The notes: generated from the letters alone by a model not told the origin. A stretch of DNA of 64,000 bases from Rhynchopus euleeides (GCA_963210315.1 OY723298.1:1302001-1366000), one strand, 5' to 3'; positions 41,904 to 53,450 are shown, counted from the first letter of the stretch. Translations and numbers: made by a program.

Positions 41904-42749
41904 ATGGGGAAGCACTGCCAGCTGGTGATGGGGCCTGCCGGGAGCGGGAAGAGCACCTACTGCAAGGTGTTCCAGGAGCAGTGCCAGCTGATGGGGCGGA
42001 CAGTGCATGTCATCAACATGGACCCTGCGTGTGAGCAGTTCAGCTATACTGCGAGCGGGGATGTGCGGGACCTCATCACTGTCGACGAGGTGTTGGACGA
42101 ACAGCTCCTGGGACCTAACGGGGGCCTGATCTATGTGTTTGAGTATATGCTGGAGAACAGCGTGTGGCTGGAGGAGCAGCTGGGGGACTTCGCGGAGGAC
42201 TACGTCATCCTCGACCTCCCAGGCCAGATCGAGCTGTTCACACACGTCGATGTGCTGCCCAGGATCATCTCCCTGATGCAGGGCCAGGGGTACCATGTGG
42301 GTGGCATCTATCTGATGGACAGCACGGTTGTCCTGTCTGACGTGAATAAATACGTTGCCTCTACCTTCTCCTGTCTATCGGCGATGCTGACGATGGAGAT
42401 CCCTCATGTCAACCTGCTGAGCAAGATCGATCTGACGAAGCGCGTCGCGCCGACGTCGCACATTGCAGAGTATATCAACGGCGACTGGGAGCGCCTGCTC
42501 CTCGACAAGCAGCGGCAGGAGCAGCTGCCGAAGCGTCTCTACAACTTGACTGCAGCGCTCGGTGGTCTGCTGGACCAGTTCCCTCTGGTGACCTACCAGC
42601 CGCTGGACATCACAGATCTCAAGAGCATCTCGTCGTGCATCGCCTTGGTGGACCGAATTCTGCAGTTTGAAGACGATGAGGAGGGCCGCCAGAGGAAGGA
42701 TCCTGAACAGGAGGAGCCACTTGAGATCCCTGACGAGGTTGTCCCGTAA
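41904..42749 (+). CDS. GPN3: GPN-loop GTPase 3
   Basis: GPN GTPases help assemble RNA polymerase II and bring it into the nucleus. The 281-residue single-exon protein starts MGKHCQLVMGPAGSGKSTYC (P-loop 10-18). HVINMDPACEQFSY follows, then the family-defining Gly-Pro-Asn at 70-72 in LLGPNGGLIYVFEY, the G3 motif DLPGQIELFTH and a G4-like LLSKIDL. MGPAGSGKST with FGPNGGL-type context and the acidic C-terminal tail match GPN3 rather than GPN1 (which has a longer tail) or GPN2. All expected motifs are intact. Length is typical (about 280). Confidence 0.93.
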   Translation: MGKHCQLVMGPAGSGKSTYCKVFQEQCQLMGRTVHVINMDPACEQFSYTASGDVRDLITVDEVLDEQLLGPNGGLIYVFEYMLENSVWLEEQLGDFAEDYVILDLPGQIELFTHVDVLPRIISLMQGQGYHVGGIYLMDSTVVLSDVNKYVASTFSCLSAMLTMEIPHVNLLSKIDLTKRVAPTSHIAEYINGDWERLLLDKQRQEQLPKRLYNLTAALGGLLDQFPLVTYQPLDITDLKSISSCIALVDRILQFEDDEEGRQRKDPEQEEPLEIPDEVVP

Positions 42750-43260
42750 AGCAGGGTGACGGCGTGGAGGGGTGGGTTCATGGCAGGGTCCGGACCTGGC
42801 TTTTTTAGGAGCGCTCTGGCCCCATTCGCCCCGTTGTGGCTGTTGTGTGTTTTTTTTGTGTCAGAAGCCCTGCTCTTTCAGGGCAGGCCATCAGTCTCCC
42901 CCCAATTGCCCTCGTGGGTCCCTCGTGTCTGGGGTCGTCAGGGGGCGTGTCGACCCGTCCTCCTGCAGGGCTTGGCTTGCAGGGCGTGTGGTCCGGTGAT
43001 TCTACCTTCGCTTGCTATCCCCCACCATCACCGTCTTCTCCGGATCAGGCATGTCGTAGACTATGTTAGCAGCCCACCCTCTCCCCAAAAAGCCACCAGC
43101 CCACTCCCTGCATGTGCCTTGAGTTGGGGTTTGCGATGCGATTCGGGGAGGGTTTTTTTTGCAGGTGGAAGCGTCAGCGCATCGGACGGAGTACAAAGTC
43201 TTTGGGATGGATGAAACCACCAGCCATACCACACCACACCACAGGGGGGCATGAGGCGCC
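42750..43260. other. Intergenic / 5' leader
   Basis: No gene seen. A strong T-run plus GCAG acceptor (AG at 43163-43164) lies 97 nt before the next ATG. Confidence 0.6.
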
Positions 43261-45384
43261 ATGGCCACCCCGCAGGCAGATGAGGCGGCATCCGCCCTGC
43301 TGAGCGTGCTCCCCGCAAATGGCGGGAGCGTGCATGTCTACGACCTGTTCCGCTGGTGGGAAGCCAAGGGCTTCGAGCGCCTGCACGGCGACCTGGACCT
43401 GTTCATCACCGCACGCACGCAGACGTTCCGCTATCAAGGGGGTCTGGTGGCGAGGCTGCAGCGCGGGGGTACCGGTGGCAACCCGAGCAGCTACGCGCGG
43501 GTCCATGACACGGAGAAGCGCCGGCGCGAGTCTGAATGGAACAGCATCCGACACGACCTGCACGTCACGACTGTGCGGCTGTCTGCTGCTGCCAACGCAA
43601 GGTCCAGCTCCGCATCAGCCGAGCAGGTCACACCGCGCAGCTCCCCGCCGCTGCTGCCCAGCAGCGCAGCTGCTGCAGATGTGCCGGCTGCAATGGAGTC
43701 AGGCGTCTCCATCAACATCCCGCGCGTCACACGCGCCACCGCCCCCAACGAAGCCCCTGCGCAGCACCCGGGCAGCAGCCTGCACAGCGCGGAGGACGGG
43801 GTGCTGCCGCCACCGCCACGCCCCTCTGAGGCCGGCCCCCCCGCGCCTGCCCTCTCGCCGCGCAAGCTGTGGGAGCGCCCCGTGGGGGCCCTGCCTGACA
43901 TGCCGCCATCCGACACCCCTCCGACGGCACGCCGCGTCGACCTGGATGCCGATGCAAGCGCGGCGGCTTCGGCGGCGCCGGCGGCACCCCCGCCACCACA
44001 CGACGCACCCACGACACCGCGGCAGCACCAACACCACCACCACCACCAGCAGCGGCATCCTGTGAAACGCCCATCAACACCCGACCTTCACCCAGGGCGT
44101 CTGCACTCCCCGGTGGCCAGCCCGGTGCGCGGTGGCGGTGCAGGGGGTGCTGCGATGGACCCCCACGCCCTGCTGCCCGCCATCAACACGGGGGTGTTTG
44201 TGGCGGCGACCGCCGGGGTGCTTGCGTCGCTCCGGCTCATCAAGGAGAGGAAGACGCCCCCGCCGCACGAGCCCCCCTCGGAGGTGCAGGTGGCTCGGGA
44301 GCTCATTGGGTGTGCCCTGGAGAGCGTCGTGGAGCTGGTGGGGCGGGATGCGCTAGACGGATACATGCGGGAGTGGCTGGCTGCGTCTGCCGCACAGCAG
44401 CAGCAGCCTGGGGAGGGGTACCCACATCACCCCCACCCCCACCACCACCACCATCACCATCACCATCACCAACCCCCGCCGCGAGACACACAGGCCATGC
44501 CTACCCCACCCAGGGGCGGGATCAGCCCACAGCAGCAGCATCACCACCGAGGCGGTGCCCCTGTGGTGGTGGGGCATCCTGCTGCAGAGGGGTGGAGCCC
44601 TGCGACGCCGCAGCAGCATCACCACCCGCCCCACCACCACCCGCACCGCCCGCATTCCCCAGGGGGGCCGCGGTCGCCGCAGGGGGATGCGTCCGCTGTG
44701 GCGGGGCAGGGGAGGGGCGAGGGGTGGAACGGGTATCAGCGGCAGCAGCAGATGCAGCATCAGCAGAGGCATGCCCTGCAGGCGCAGGCGCAGTCGCCTC
44801 CTGCAGGTGGGCAGCAGATGCAGCAGCAGCAGCAGCAGCAACACCCGTTGAGTGTGGAGTACACCCCGCATGTGGAGTATGCAGGCGTGCTGCATCTCAT
44901 CTCGACTCAGCGTGGGAGGCGTGCCTGGTCCAACGCTGCGGCGGTGGGGGACGTCACCGTGGGGGCCAGCTCGGTCTGCCTCGGGTCTGCATCCGACGTG
45001 GTGGAGAACTCGCCGCGCCCCTTCAGCACCGACAGGGAGCCCTCCCCCTGGATAGGGCTCCAGCTGGAGGGCGTGAGGGTGCGGCCCACCCACTACACAG
45101 TGGGGTACCACCCGGGTTCCGGCGTCCCGCCGCCCACCTCGTGGCAGCTGGAGGGGCTGGTCGAGGTGGAGGGTGGCGGTGGGGCGTCGCATTGGGTGGT
45201 GCTGTCGCTGCATGCCTCCGACTCGTCGTTCCTCCCGGGGACGACGGAGGTGGTGGCGAGCTTCATGCTGCAGCCGACCTCGCTCTTCTTCGCGTCATTC
45301 CGGCTGGCGCTGTGCCCGGGCAAGGCAGACGAGGCACTGCCCTTCTCTGCCTTGGAGCTCTACGGCACAGTCGAGCCGGTATGA
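43261..45384 (+). CDS. Low-complexity membrane-linked protein with C-terminal discoidin-like domain, hypothetical
   Basis: 707 residues, one exon. Residues 1-65 (LLSVLPANGGSVHVYDLFRWWEAKGFERL) look like a small helical or winged-helix module. Residues about 115-300 are Pro/Ala/Ser-rich. A hydrophobic segment at about 305-325 (LLPAINTGVFVAATAGVLASL) may span a membrane. Then a helical patch (VARELIGCALESVVELV) and a His/Gln/Pro-rich stretch with a run of ten or more His follow. The last 180 residues are well folded: WSNAAAVGDVTV, PWIGLQLEGVRVRPTHYTVGYHPGSG, SWQLEGLVEV and FRLALCPGKA...LPFSALELYGTV. This pattern resembles F5/8C (discoidin)-type galactose-binding-like domains that cap some BTB and HECT proteins. 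I do not recognise the whole protein and assign no function. Confidence 0.7.
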   Translation: MATPQADEAASALLSVLPANGGSVHVYDLFRWWEAKGFERLHGDLDLFITARTQTFRYQGGLVARLQRGGTGGNPSSYARVHDTEKRRRESEWNSIRHDLHVTTVRLSAAANARSSSASAEQVTPRSSPPLLPSSAAAADVPAAMESGVSINIPRVTRATAPNEAPAQHPGSSLHSAEDGVLPPPPRPSEAGPPAPALSPRKLWERPVGALPDMPPSDTPPTARRVDLDADASAAASAAPAAPPPPHDAPTTPRQHQHHHHHQQRHPVKRPSTPDLHPGRLHSPVASPVRGGGAGGAAMDPHALLPAINTGVFVAATAGVLASLRLIKERKTPPPHEPPSEVQVARELIGCALESVVELVGRDALDGYMREWLAASAAQQQQPGEGYPHHPHPHHHHHHHHHHQPPPRDTQAMPTPPRGGISPQQQHHHRGGAPVVVGHPAAEGWSPATPQQHHHPPHHHPHRPHSPGGPRSPQGDASAVAGQGRGEGWNGYQRQQQMQHQQRHALQAQAQSPPAGGQQMQQQQQQQHPLSVEYTPHVEYAGVLHLISTQRGRRAWSNAAAVGDVTVGASSVCLGSASDVVENSPRPFSTDREPSPWIGLQLEGVRVRPTHYTVGYHPGSGVPPPTSWQLEGLVEVEGGGGASHWVVLSLHASDSSFLPGTTEVVASFMLQPTSLFFASFRLALCPGKADEALPFSALELYGTVEPV

Positions 45385-46231
45385 TATGATAGGTTGCCAG
45401 TGTGCAGTTCAACGGATCTGACTCGCCTCCTTCGTGGTCGATCAACCGGTTGACCAGTCGGGGGCCACATGTGGGGAGACCTCTTCCTGTGGCGAGAGGG
45501 GGGTTTTTTTATAGGGTGTTCGGAGATGGCGAGTTGTGGCTTGCTTGAAAGAAAGGGAGATCGGAGCACAGCGCCTTTGGGGCAACACAGGGTACGTCAC
45601 TCACCCGTCGCTTCGCGCGTCGGGGTGTGAAGGAAATATCGTCGATCGTCGATACCAAAAAAGGGGAGGGTGGGAAAGGGGGGGGGGGTCGTTTTTGTGT
45701 TATTCGCTGCATACCACCGTGTGCCGGTGTGTGGGTGTGAGCAGCTCAAAGAGGTAGACGCATTTGTGTTGTGTTGTTGTTCTGGTGTCCCGCTTTGCAG
45801 CGTGAGCCCACGCAGCAATGGAGTGGGGTGGGGTTGGTTTCTGGGTTGTTAGGAACTGACAGAGAGTGGTTAGATGAGGGGGTCGGTGAGGTGGGAGAGT
45901 CCCAGCGATGTCAAAGTGGCCTGCCACAATGCCACCGCCCCGCCCCCCAAAAAAAAGCCGCTGTTTCGGCGCTGTTAGAATTAGAGAGTCCCGCATGTGG
46001 AAGAGCAAAAAATACCTCCCTCCCCTCCCATCCCATCCCATCGCCTATACATCCCTGCCCACCCGAAAAAACCCTATCCGCCACTCAACACGCCAAACCA
46101 CCTTTCCACCCAAAAAGGCACCTGCCTGGGCTACCCCCAGCCCCGGCTCCCGCCCTTCCCACAGTGGGCCTGTCTATGTGAGGCCCTCGGCGGACACCTG
46201 ACGCCCCCCCACCCCCCTCCGACAGCACAGC
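45385..46231. other. Intergenic / 5' leader
   Basis: No gene seen. The acceptor candidate CGACAGCACAG ends at 46230, directly before the ATG of the Obg gene; the true leader is uncertain. Confidence 0.55.
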
Positions 46232-49200
46232 ATGTGGACCTGCCGGTGCCCCGTGATCGGGATATCACCAAGAGGTGCACGCCGAGCGCGCCGGAATGCG
46301 GGGGGGTTCACCCAGGCGATTGAAGGTCTGTTCAGGGCACAGCCGGCAGCAGCTGCATCACCGTTGGTGTTGCAGAGGCGGTTCCTCTCCCAGCATGGGA
46401 GCCACACGGGTTCTGCAGCGGATGACGGGCGCAGCGGGGAGGAACTGGACACAGCACCTGAGGAGGGCCACATCCATCGGTTCACTAAGCCGATGTTTCG
46501 CATGCGCGGACACACATTTATCGACAAGATGACCTTTGTCGCCAAAGGGGGTGACGGTGCAGCGGGGGGCATTTTCTGGGTTCAGTATGCCAACACACCC
46601 GACGGTGGCCCCGGCGGTGGCGACGGCGGGACAGGAGGGACTGTTTTTGCACAGTGCTCTCCGAAGGTCCACGAGCTGTCCCATCTGCTGAACCACGGGT
46701 ACATTACCTTCGATCCGGAGAATTTCGAGAATGCGACTGTCGGGCTCTGCACTGCGGGGCACGGGCTTGAGGGCGACGCCTTCTACCAGAAGGGCAACTG
46801 GGGGCTGAACATCCTGATGCCCCTTCCTAAGGGGACGGTCATCATCGACGCTGATAACAACCGCGAGCTGGTCGAATTCACCCGCCCCGGTGAGAAGTTT
46901 GAGCTGGCATCAGGGGGCAAGGGGGGTGTGGGAAACGCCCGCCTCCGATCCTCGGTTGTCCGCGCGCCGAACTACTCCGAGCTGGGGCACAGGGGGGAGT
47001 CCCGCACCTACACCATTGAGCTGCGGGTGTTTGCCGATGTGGCGTTTGTCGGGAGGACCAACTCGGGGAAGAGCTCCCTGCTGGGTGCAATCAGCCGCGC
47101 TGCCCCGGAGCCCGCGCCCTGGGCGTTCACAACCTGGAGGCCGAACATCGGGCATGTGTACCCTGATGAGGACAGCAAGTTCTCGGTGGCGGATCTCCCA
47201 GCGCTGGCCCCCAATGCGCACCTGGGGACCGGGGAGATGGGGAACGATTTCCTCAGGCATCTCTACCGTGTCAACTCCATTGTGTATGTCATCGACGTGG
47301 CTTCGCACACGACGAAGAAGAAGGACGTAGCGAACCCCCTGCGGCCCGTGCCCCTGGAGGAGGTGTTGGACTCGCTGCAGCAGGAGCTCGACTACTTCGA
47401 GGAAGGGTTTTCGCATAAGGCGGTGGCCATTGCAGTCACCAAGATGGACATGCTGGTCGACCCGATCACCCGTGAGGAGACCTGGAAGAAGATGGAGGCA
47501 TTCCAGAAGAAGACGAACCTGCCGGTGTTCCCCGTCTCGGCGCATACCAAGCAGGGCGTGCTTGACCTGATGCTCTACATGTCGAAGATGGTTAAGCGCT
47601 GGCAGAACGAGAAGGAGGTCGCAGAGACAGAGCGTATGTTTGGCCCCCGTCCTTTATGTTTTTGAGAGTTGTGTCTCACAACGCAAGGAACCTGTGCCCC
47701 GTGCAAATCCTTTTTGAGCGTCACCACGCTACAGCAGGCGTGCGGGGTGTTCTCACGATCGACCAATCCCCTTTGGCTCTTCTCTTCTCTTCTCTCCTCT
47801 CTCTAGATGTGCCACAACACAGTTTCTGTGAATTCTGTGAAACGCTCCCTCCAAACCCACCCCCCTCCACCCCGCAGGCACCCGGAAGATCCGCCGCGAA
47901 AGCCGCCTGCTTGACGAGGTGCGCCTTGCTGAGACGAAGCAGATCATCGTGCAGCGCATGCAGGATTTCCACATGCAGCGCGCTGTCGAGACACTGCTGG
48001 AAGATCGCATCCGGGGCCGCCCCAACAGCAACGAGATCGACCGCGGCAATGTCGACCTGACACGCAGCCGAGTGATATCGGGTGACGGTATTGCACCGGA
48101 AGAGACCGCATCGCAGAAGATGGGGGGTGAGGTGCTGTCCCTGAAGGACGTGGAGACGGATGACATGGAGCCCTTTGTCCACATGGGCGACATGGAGGAC
48201 GCAGTCCATGCGGGGCACCCTGAGGACTGGGGTGTGGGCGATATGACCGACCTCGTTGAGGACCGTCGCACCCAGCACCTCGAACAGTCGGACATCTGGT
48301 CCAACCTCGCGCTGCGTCAGGACGCCATCGAGATAGGTGAGGAAAGCGAGGCGCGACTCAACAGGGAGATCACGGAGCGCACCACCGGTGCCAATGTGGA
48401 GCTGCGCCGTGGCGACTACACCAAGTCGCTGATCGGGGCCGGGTCCCCGGAGGCGCTGGCCAACCTCGACCTGGAGGAGCTGGAAAAGCGGTACAAGACA
48501 CGCGAGGAGGGGCTGTTGGAGTCCATCAAGACCGGGACCCCCTTCATCGACGCCAAGGACCAGGAGGCGCCCAAGCTGACGCAGGATCACTACGCGGCTC
48601 TCCCGGAGTCTGGGCCAACTGAGGCGTCGGAGCCAGAGATGATCAGCACACCTGTCAATGTCATTGATACTGACACTACGGATGGCGAAGGGACACCATC
48701 CCAGAAGCCCGAGGCATCCAAGGGTGATGCAGAGTCTGCTGCTGCTGCTGCTGACGATGCAGAGGAGGAGAGGCTGCGCCGGCTGTACATCAGCAAGTTC
48801 GACCCCGTCGGAGGGTTTGACATCGTGCAGCAGGAGAATCCGGCAATTGCCGCCGCGTTCGAACGGTCTGTGCTGTCGAGGTTCTCTGAGTGGAAGGCAA
48901 CAGAGGCAAAAAAACCGCGCACAGACGTGAAGCCAGATGAACCTTACGAGCTGTACGGAGGGGAGGGTCCTGAGTACGAAAGGATTCAGAAGATGAAGGA
49001 GGAGCGTGAGGAGCGCTTCATGACCTCCTACAAGCAGGACCATGAGATCGAGCCCGCGGTCCGTCCGGAGAAGCTGCATCCTGACGAGCTGATCTTCGAG
49101 CCGGAGACGAAGCTCAGCAAGGTTCAGCAGGCCACCCTCGACGCAAAGGAGACCTCTCCCGTCAAGAAAGCGGTATGCCCGCGTTGCCATGCGCCAACCC

Positions 49201-49517
49201 CATCCTCCCCTTTCCCGCGTGGATTGTGGCTGATTTGATGGGCCGTTTTTTGTTTTCAAATCCACCGTGTGGCCCCGTTTCCACCCTGTGCCGTAATGCG
49301 GTGCCTCACCCCCCCCCACATCACCCCCCCCTCCCACCTCACCGCCATCCCCTTACAGAGGAAGAAGTTGCTGACGATGACGCAATTCGCCGACACCACA
49401 TCGCACGGGGATAAGGCGTACGGCAGCATCTCCCAGGAGAAGCTGGCAGAGGTTGCAAGGATGAAGGAGTCCATCCTCTCGACTGGGAAGTACCCACCGG
49501 GGATGGGGCCGAAGTGA
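46232..49517 (+). CDS. Mitochondrial Obg-family GTPase (MTG2-like) with long C-terminal extension, three exons
   Basis: Exons: 46232-47633, 47878-49172 and 49359-49517, joined by introns of 244 nt (GTATGT...CCGCAG, phase 1) and 186 nt (GTATGC...TTACAG, phase 0); 951 residues. The start is Arg-rich with RRFLS near residue 50, a likely mitochondrial presequence. The Obg fold follows (FIDKMTFVAKGGDGAAGG, GGPGGGDGGTGGTV, GGKGGVGNAR), then the G domain: G1 GRTNSGKSS (about 273-281), G2 FTTWRPNIGHV, G4 VTKMD and G5 SAH. G3 is atypical: Obg has DIPGLIEGA, here DLPALAPNA. Obg proteins act in large ribosomal subunit assembly. The tail of about 480 residues (LEELEKRYKTREEG, KFDPVGGFDIVQQENPAIAAAF, acidic and helical) has no counterpart in bacterial Obg and is unrecognised. 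Codon use and frame show it is one gene. Confidence 0.88.
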
Positions 49518-49724
49518 AGGGCGCGCTGAATGAGCTGTTAATGATGTTGTTCGCAGCACCTCGGGGGGTGGGCTGTGAAACAACGGGTGAACCACACCCG
49601 TCCTCCCCACCCCTTCTGTGTTCGCATCAGGGCCATACGGTGCTCAGGTGCGGGCTTCGGGAAGGGAGGGTACGGAGTGCCCCCCCCCCCTCCCTTTTCC
49701 TGCTTGCCCCCCCAGGCATGTCGC

Positions 49725-49990
49725 TAAGCGTCGACCGTCGACCCAGTGATTTTGGGTTTCCCCCCCCATAAAAAAGCGTCGACCCAGCGTCGACCCAGTG
49801 GACTGGGTTGACGCTTGGTCGAGGCTTGGAGCGTCGACCTAGTGGAACTGGGTTGCCATTCAAGCCTGGACCAAGCGTCAACCCATTTATTACACTGGGT
49901 CGACGCTAACCTAGCGTTGGCCCGGTTACACTGGGTCGACGCTCACCAAGCGTCGACCAAGCGTCAACCCACTTTCACTGGGTCGACGTC
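49725..49990. repeat. Palindromic GTCGACCCAGTG array (foldback-like)
   Basis: About 265 bp with at least eight copies of GCGTCGACCCAGTG or its complement CACTGGGTCGACGC, in alternating orientation, so the DNA can fold into nested hairpins. The outermost copies are in opposite orientation. It resembles in style, not in sequence, the sub-terminal palindromes of the transposon at 31760-34718. No matching far end was found. Confidence 0.75.
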
Positions 49991-50011
49991 GAAGAGAGTA
50001 TGGTTTTGCAG

Positions 50012-50246
50012 GAACAGATGCTCACTACCGTGGCCTCCGGCGGCTGGGGGGCTCCGCCCCCCAGACCCCCCTGTGGCGTATGTCTCGTACTCAAGTCATT
50101 CGATTCCCACCGGGTCAGGGAATCCACCCACTCCAGTAGCCTCAGGAGGACGCAGCCAACTCACACAGAATCTGTACGCCCACAATGAACAGATGCTCAC
50201 TACCGTGGCCTCCGGCGGCTGGGGGGCTCTGCCCCCCAGACCCCCC
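50012..50246 (+). repeat. Hairpin repeat pair, locus 1
   Basis: Two copies of a 60 bp unit (50012-50071 and 50187-50246) that begin GAACAGATGCTCACTACCG and end CCAGACCCCCC. The unit contains 9 bp arms CTGGGGGGC and GCCCCCCAG around a 3 nt loop. The spacer resembles the spacer of locus 2 (AGGAGGACGCAG / GGGAGGATGCAG, then CAGAATC..GTACG), so the dimer is the mobile or duplicated unit. Confidence 0.85.
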
Positions 50247-50844
50247 ATCTCGCGTGCCCGTCTAGTAACCAAGTCCTTGCGCTTTGACGGCCGTGACATA
50301 TCAGGGGGCAGCGTCGAAATCATGGTCCCGAAAGCCATTTTTTGGTTTCCTCCGGCACCCGACGGCGCGAGCAGGAGAGGAACCACGGAAGGAACCCAGC
50401 GCCTCACACCGTGCCCACCTAGTGGTCCACCGATGGGAAAATTTGGCAACAACACGAGCGCGCGCGAAGCGCGCGCGAGAAAAATTGACCCCTAGTGTTT
50501 TCCCCCCTGATCCCCCCCCAAAACAGGAGCGTCAACCCACCAAATCTCCAAAATCGAAAAGTTAGCGACAGGCCTGTTGCCCCCCCCTCCGCTTTTACGC
50601 GAGATATTCTCAGAGAATGAACGCAGTAAGGTACAGCCTGCCGGATGTGTCAGGTCGCGATCGCCCCCCCCCCCCCTAGGCCCCCGGATGTCCTTGAGAA
50701 AAACTGTAATTTTTTTGGAATATTCCGGTCTGGAGGTCAACAGTGCAAAACCGCCCCCAGACCCACCCCAGATATGAATTTCCGGAGGTTTTTACCCACT
50801 TTTGGGCCCACCAACCCTCATTTTTGGCCATTTTTTCGCTTTTC

Positions 50845-51925
50845 TGGGGTGAATCCTGTGCAGGGTGGTTGCAGGGCCATTTTGGGGCAAAAATGTGCGT
50901 TGTAACGCACTTCTACTGGTCCTAGAGTCCCTGGATGGTATACAATGTACCCCAGGGATGCCTAGGGTACGTTTTGCACCCGAAAACCACCCAAAATGGG
51001 GTCTAGTTGCCCTAATTTTGACTTTTTTCCCTAAAATTGGGACTTTTACCCCACACGGGCGAATCCCCCATTTTTCACAGTTTTTTCAAAAAATTGGACC
51101 GAATTTAGGCAATTCGGTGTCGAAAACCTGTTCCAACAGGCCCGTACACCCCTTTTAGGGCTTACCCAGTGGTTTCTGGGTGGTTATAGGGTTGCAGGGT
51201 GCCTACAACACGGTTGCAGGGTGTGTGCAGGGTCCTACAACATCGTTGCAGGATCCTTTTTTTTGGGTAAAAAAACGCATTTTCACGTGCTTCTACTGGT
51301 CCTTGAGGCCCTGGATGGTATACAATGTACCCCAGGGATGTCTAGGGTACGTTTTGCACCCGAAAAACACCCAAAATGGGGTCTAGTTGCCCTAATTTTG
51401 ACTTTTTTTCCATGAAAATTGGGACTTTTACCCCACACGGGCGAATCCCCCGTTCTTCACAGTTTTTTCAAAATATCGGACCGAATTTGGGCAATTCGGT
51501 GTCGAAAACCTGTTCCAACAGGCCCGTACACCCCTTTTAGGGCAGACCCAGTGGTTTCTGGGTGGTTATAGGGTTGTAGGGTGCCTCCAACATGGTTGCA
51601 GGGTGTGTGCAGGGTGGTTGCAGGGTCCTTTTTTTGGGTAAAAAACGCATTTTCACGTGCTTCTACTGGTCCTAGAGGCCCTGGATGGTATACAATGTGC
51701 CCCAGGGATGTCTAGGGTACGTTTTTCACCCGAAAACCACCCAAAATGGGGTCTAGTTGCCCCGATTTTGACATTTTTTCATGAAAATCGGGGTTTTGCC
51801 CAAAATGGGCAAAACCCCCTTTTTTCACCGAATATTCAAAAATTCGGACCGAGAAAGGGCAACTAAGTGTGAAAAACCGGTTTCATTGGGTCCCCAGACA
51901 TATTTTTGAGGCGGGTACACCCATT
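50845..51925 (+). repeat. Tandem satellite, 370-380 bp unit
   Basis: Three units aligned on TTCTACTGGTCCT at 50911, 51291 and 51661, preceded by the end of a fourth. Shared landmarks: CCTGGATGGTATACAATGT, AGGGATGTCTAGGGTACG, CACCCAAAATGGGGTCTAG and GTGTCGAAAACCTGTTCC. Composition is AT-richer than genes. The last unit is diverged at its end. No coding potential. Confidence 0.9.
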
Positions 51926-52855
51926 CCAGGTGCCAATAGCCCGTGTTTGGGGTTGGAAAAAAATTTATTACAAAATTTTCCCGTACATCCGGGGGCCTAC
52001 CCCCCCCCCCCCCCTCCCCCGGTCCCCACCCACCCGCCAATACCTGTCTTGTTGCGGTCCCCCTCTCTGCGGACCCTGCACAGTTCGGTTTTTGGATGTA
52101 TACATACAACCCATCGCATAACCCGGGTGGGGGGTGGGGGGTGGGGTGTCGTGAGCGAGGGAGTGGACTCATGATATTGCCATCCCACACTCGGGAGGCG
52201 GGTGTTTTGTCAGGAAATATACCTGTGAGCTGTGTGTGTGTTGATCACTTTTTAAGGTGGGTGGTTAATCCTGCACGGATCCTAGCCCACCCCCCTGTGT
52301 GCGTGTTTGCCCCACCCCAGGGGAGATCGCTTATAAGTAGTGTAGACCCCTCTCGGCACAGACAATCACTTGTCCTCCCGTGACAGCAGAGGCCCTCCCG
52401 GGTTAGCGTGCGGGGAGCGGGCTGGTCTGTGTGTGGGAAGGGGGGGGGGTAGGGGTGGTGGTAGAGGTGGATACGAGGAAATCCATCATTGTCGGGGTCA
52501 TCTGACGCCACCCCCCCCACTCTGAGAAGAGAAGAATAGAAAAAGTAACCGAACCGAAGCTTTTATATAATCCCGTGGAAAATGACGGGAGGGGGGGGGT
52601 AGGGGGTGGGGTGGATTGGGAATAAGCAAAATATATCAGCATGAGGGGCGCGGTCCCCCTTGCCTCCATACCACTTCTGTCACCTCACCCCCCCCCCCCC
52701 AACAGAACTTCCTTTTTTGCCGAGCATCGATTCACCGGGGCTCCTCCTGACACCCCTTCAACCCTTCAACCCTGCATACCAAGGGAGCCCCCCCTTCCCC
52801 CTTCGTTTCTTCTTGCTTCCCCCTTCCTTCTTCACACCACTCTCTGGCCACCCCC

Positions 52856-53450
52856 ACACACACACCCCTCACCCTCACCCAGGCAACGGACAGGACGTAG
52901 GCCATCCAGGGCCGTAGGGGAGAAGGCCACTCCCTTGACCAAGAAACGGGCGCCATCTCCAGGCACTGTTCCGGACAGGCCTGCCTGTCCCGCGGCAGAA
53001 GCGCCCGAAGGTCGGCGGCGTCGATTGCATGAGTGTGATACCCCTCGACAATGGCGACATCGTGATGTTCCGCAACCCGGCGGATGGGAAGATGCAGGTC
53101 AACTTGTCTCGGGGCGGGGTGCGCGACGTCGCCTACCTGAGCGAGGTAGAGTTCCTGGCCCCATCTGCCCTCGAGCTGCAGGGGTACGGCTACAAGGACA
53201 CCAACGCGCTCATCCGCTTCTCCGGGAAGCGGACCAGCCTCACCTTTAAAGACGTGAAGGATTTGCGCGCCTTCAAGTCTGAGGTGGACAGCGCACGCCG
53301 TGCTATGGGGTTCCACAAACCTGAGGTGCTGCGGACGCAGCCAACACAGCCCCCGACAGGCCGGCTGAACATTACGGGGGGTGTGCCTGTCGGTGCCCCC
53401 CCGGGTGCGGCGCCGGGGCGCTCACCGCTTGCGGCAAACGGCGTTGCTGT
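52856..53450 (+). repeat. Segmental duplication, left copy
   Basis: Matches 54855-55529 with high identity, from the CACACACCCCTCACCCTCACCCAG leader region through GCTTGCGGCAAACGGCGT. The two copies differ upstream of the start codon by indels and in the coding part by scattered substitutions. Homology ends abruptly within the coding sequence, after which one copy continues into a RING finger and the other into a kinase. Confidence 0.9.

Larger units (their letters stand above)
49518..53028. other. 3.5 kb repeat-rich intergenic region
   Basis: No protein gene supported. It holds the palindromic array, the hairpin-repeat pair and the tandem satellite listed separately, plus (from about 52856) the left edge of the segmental duplication. 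Confidence 0.7.
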
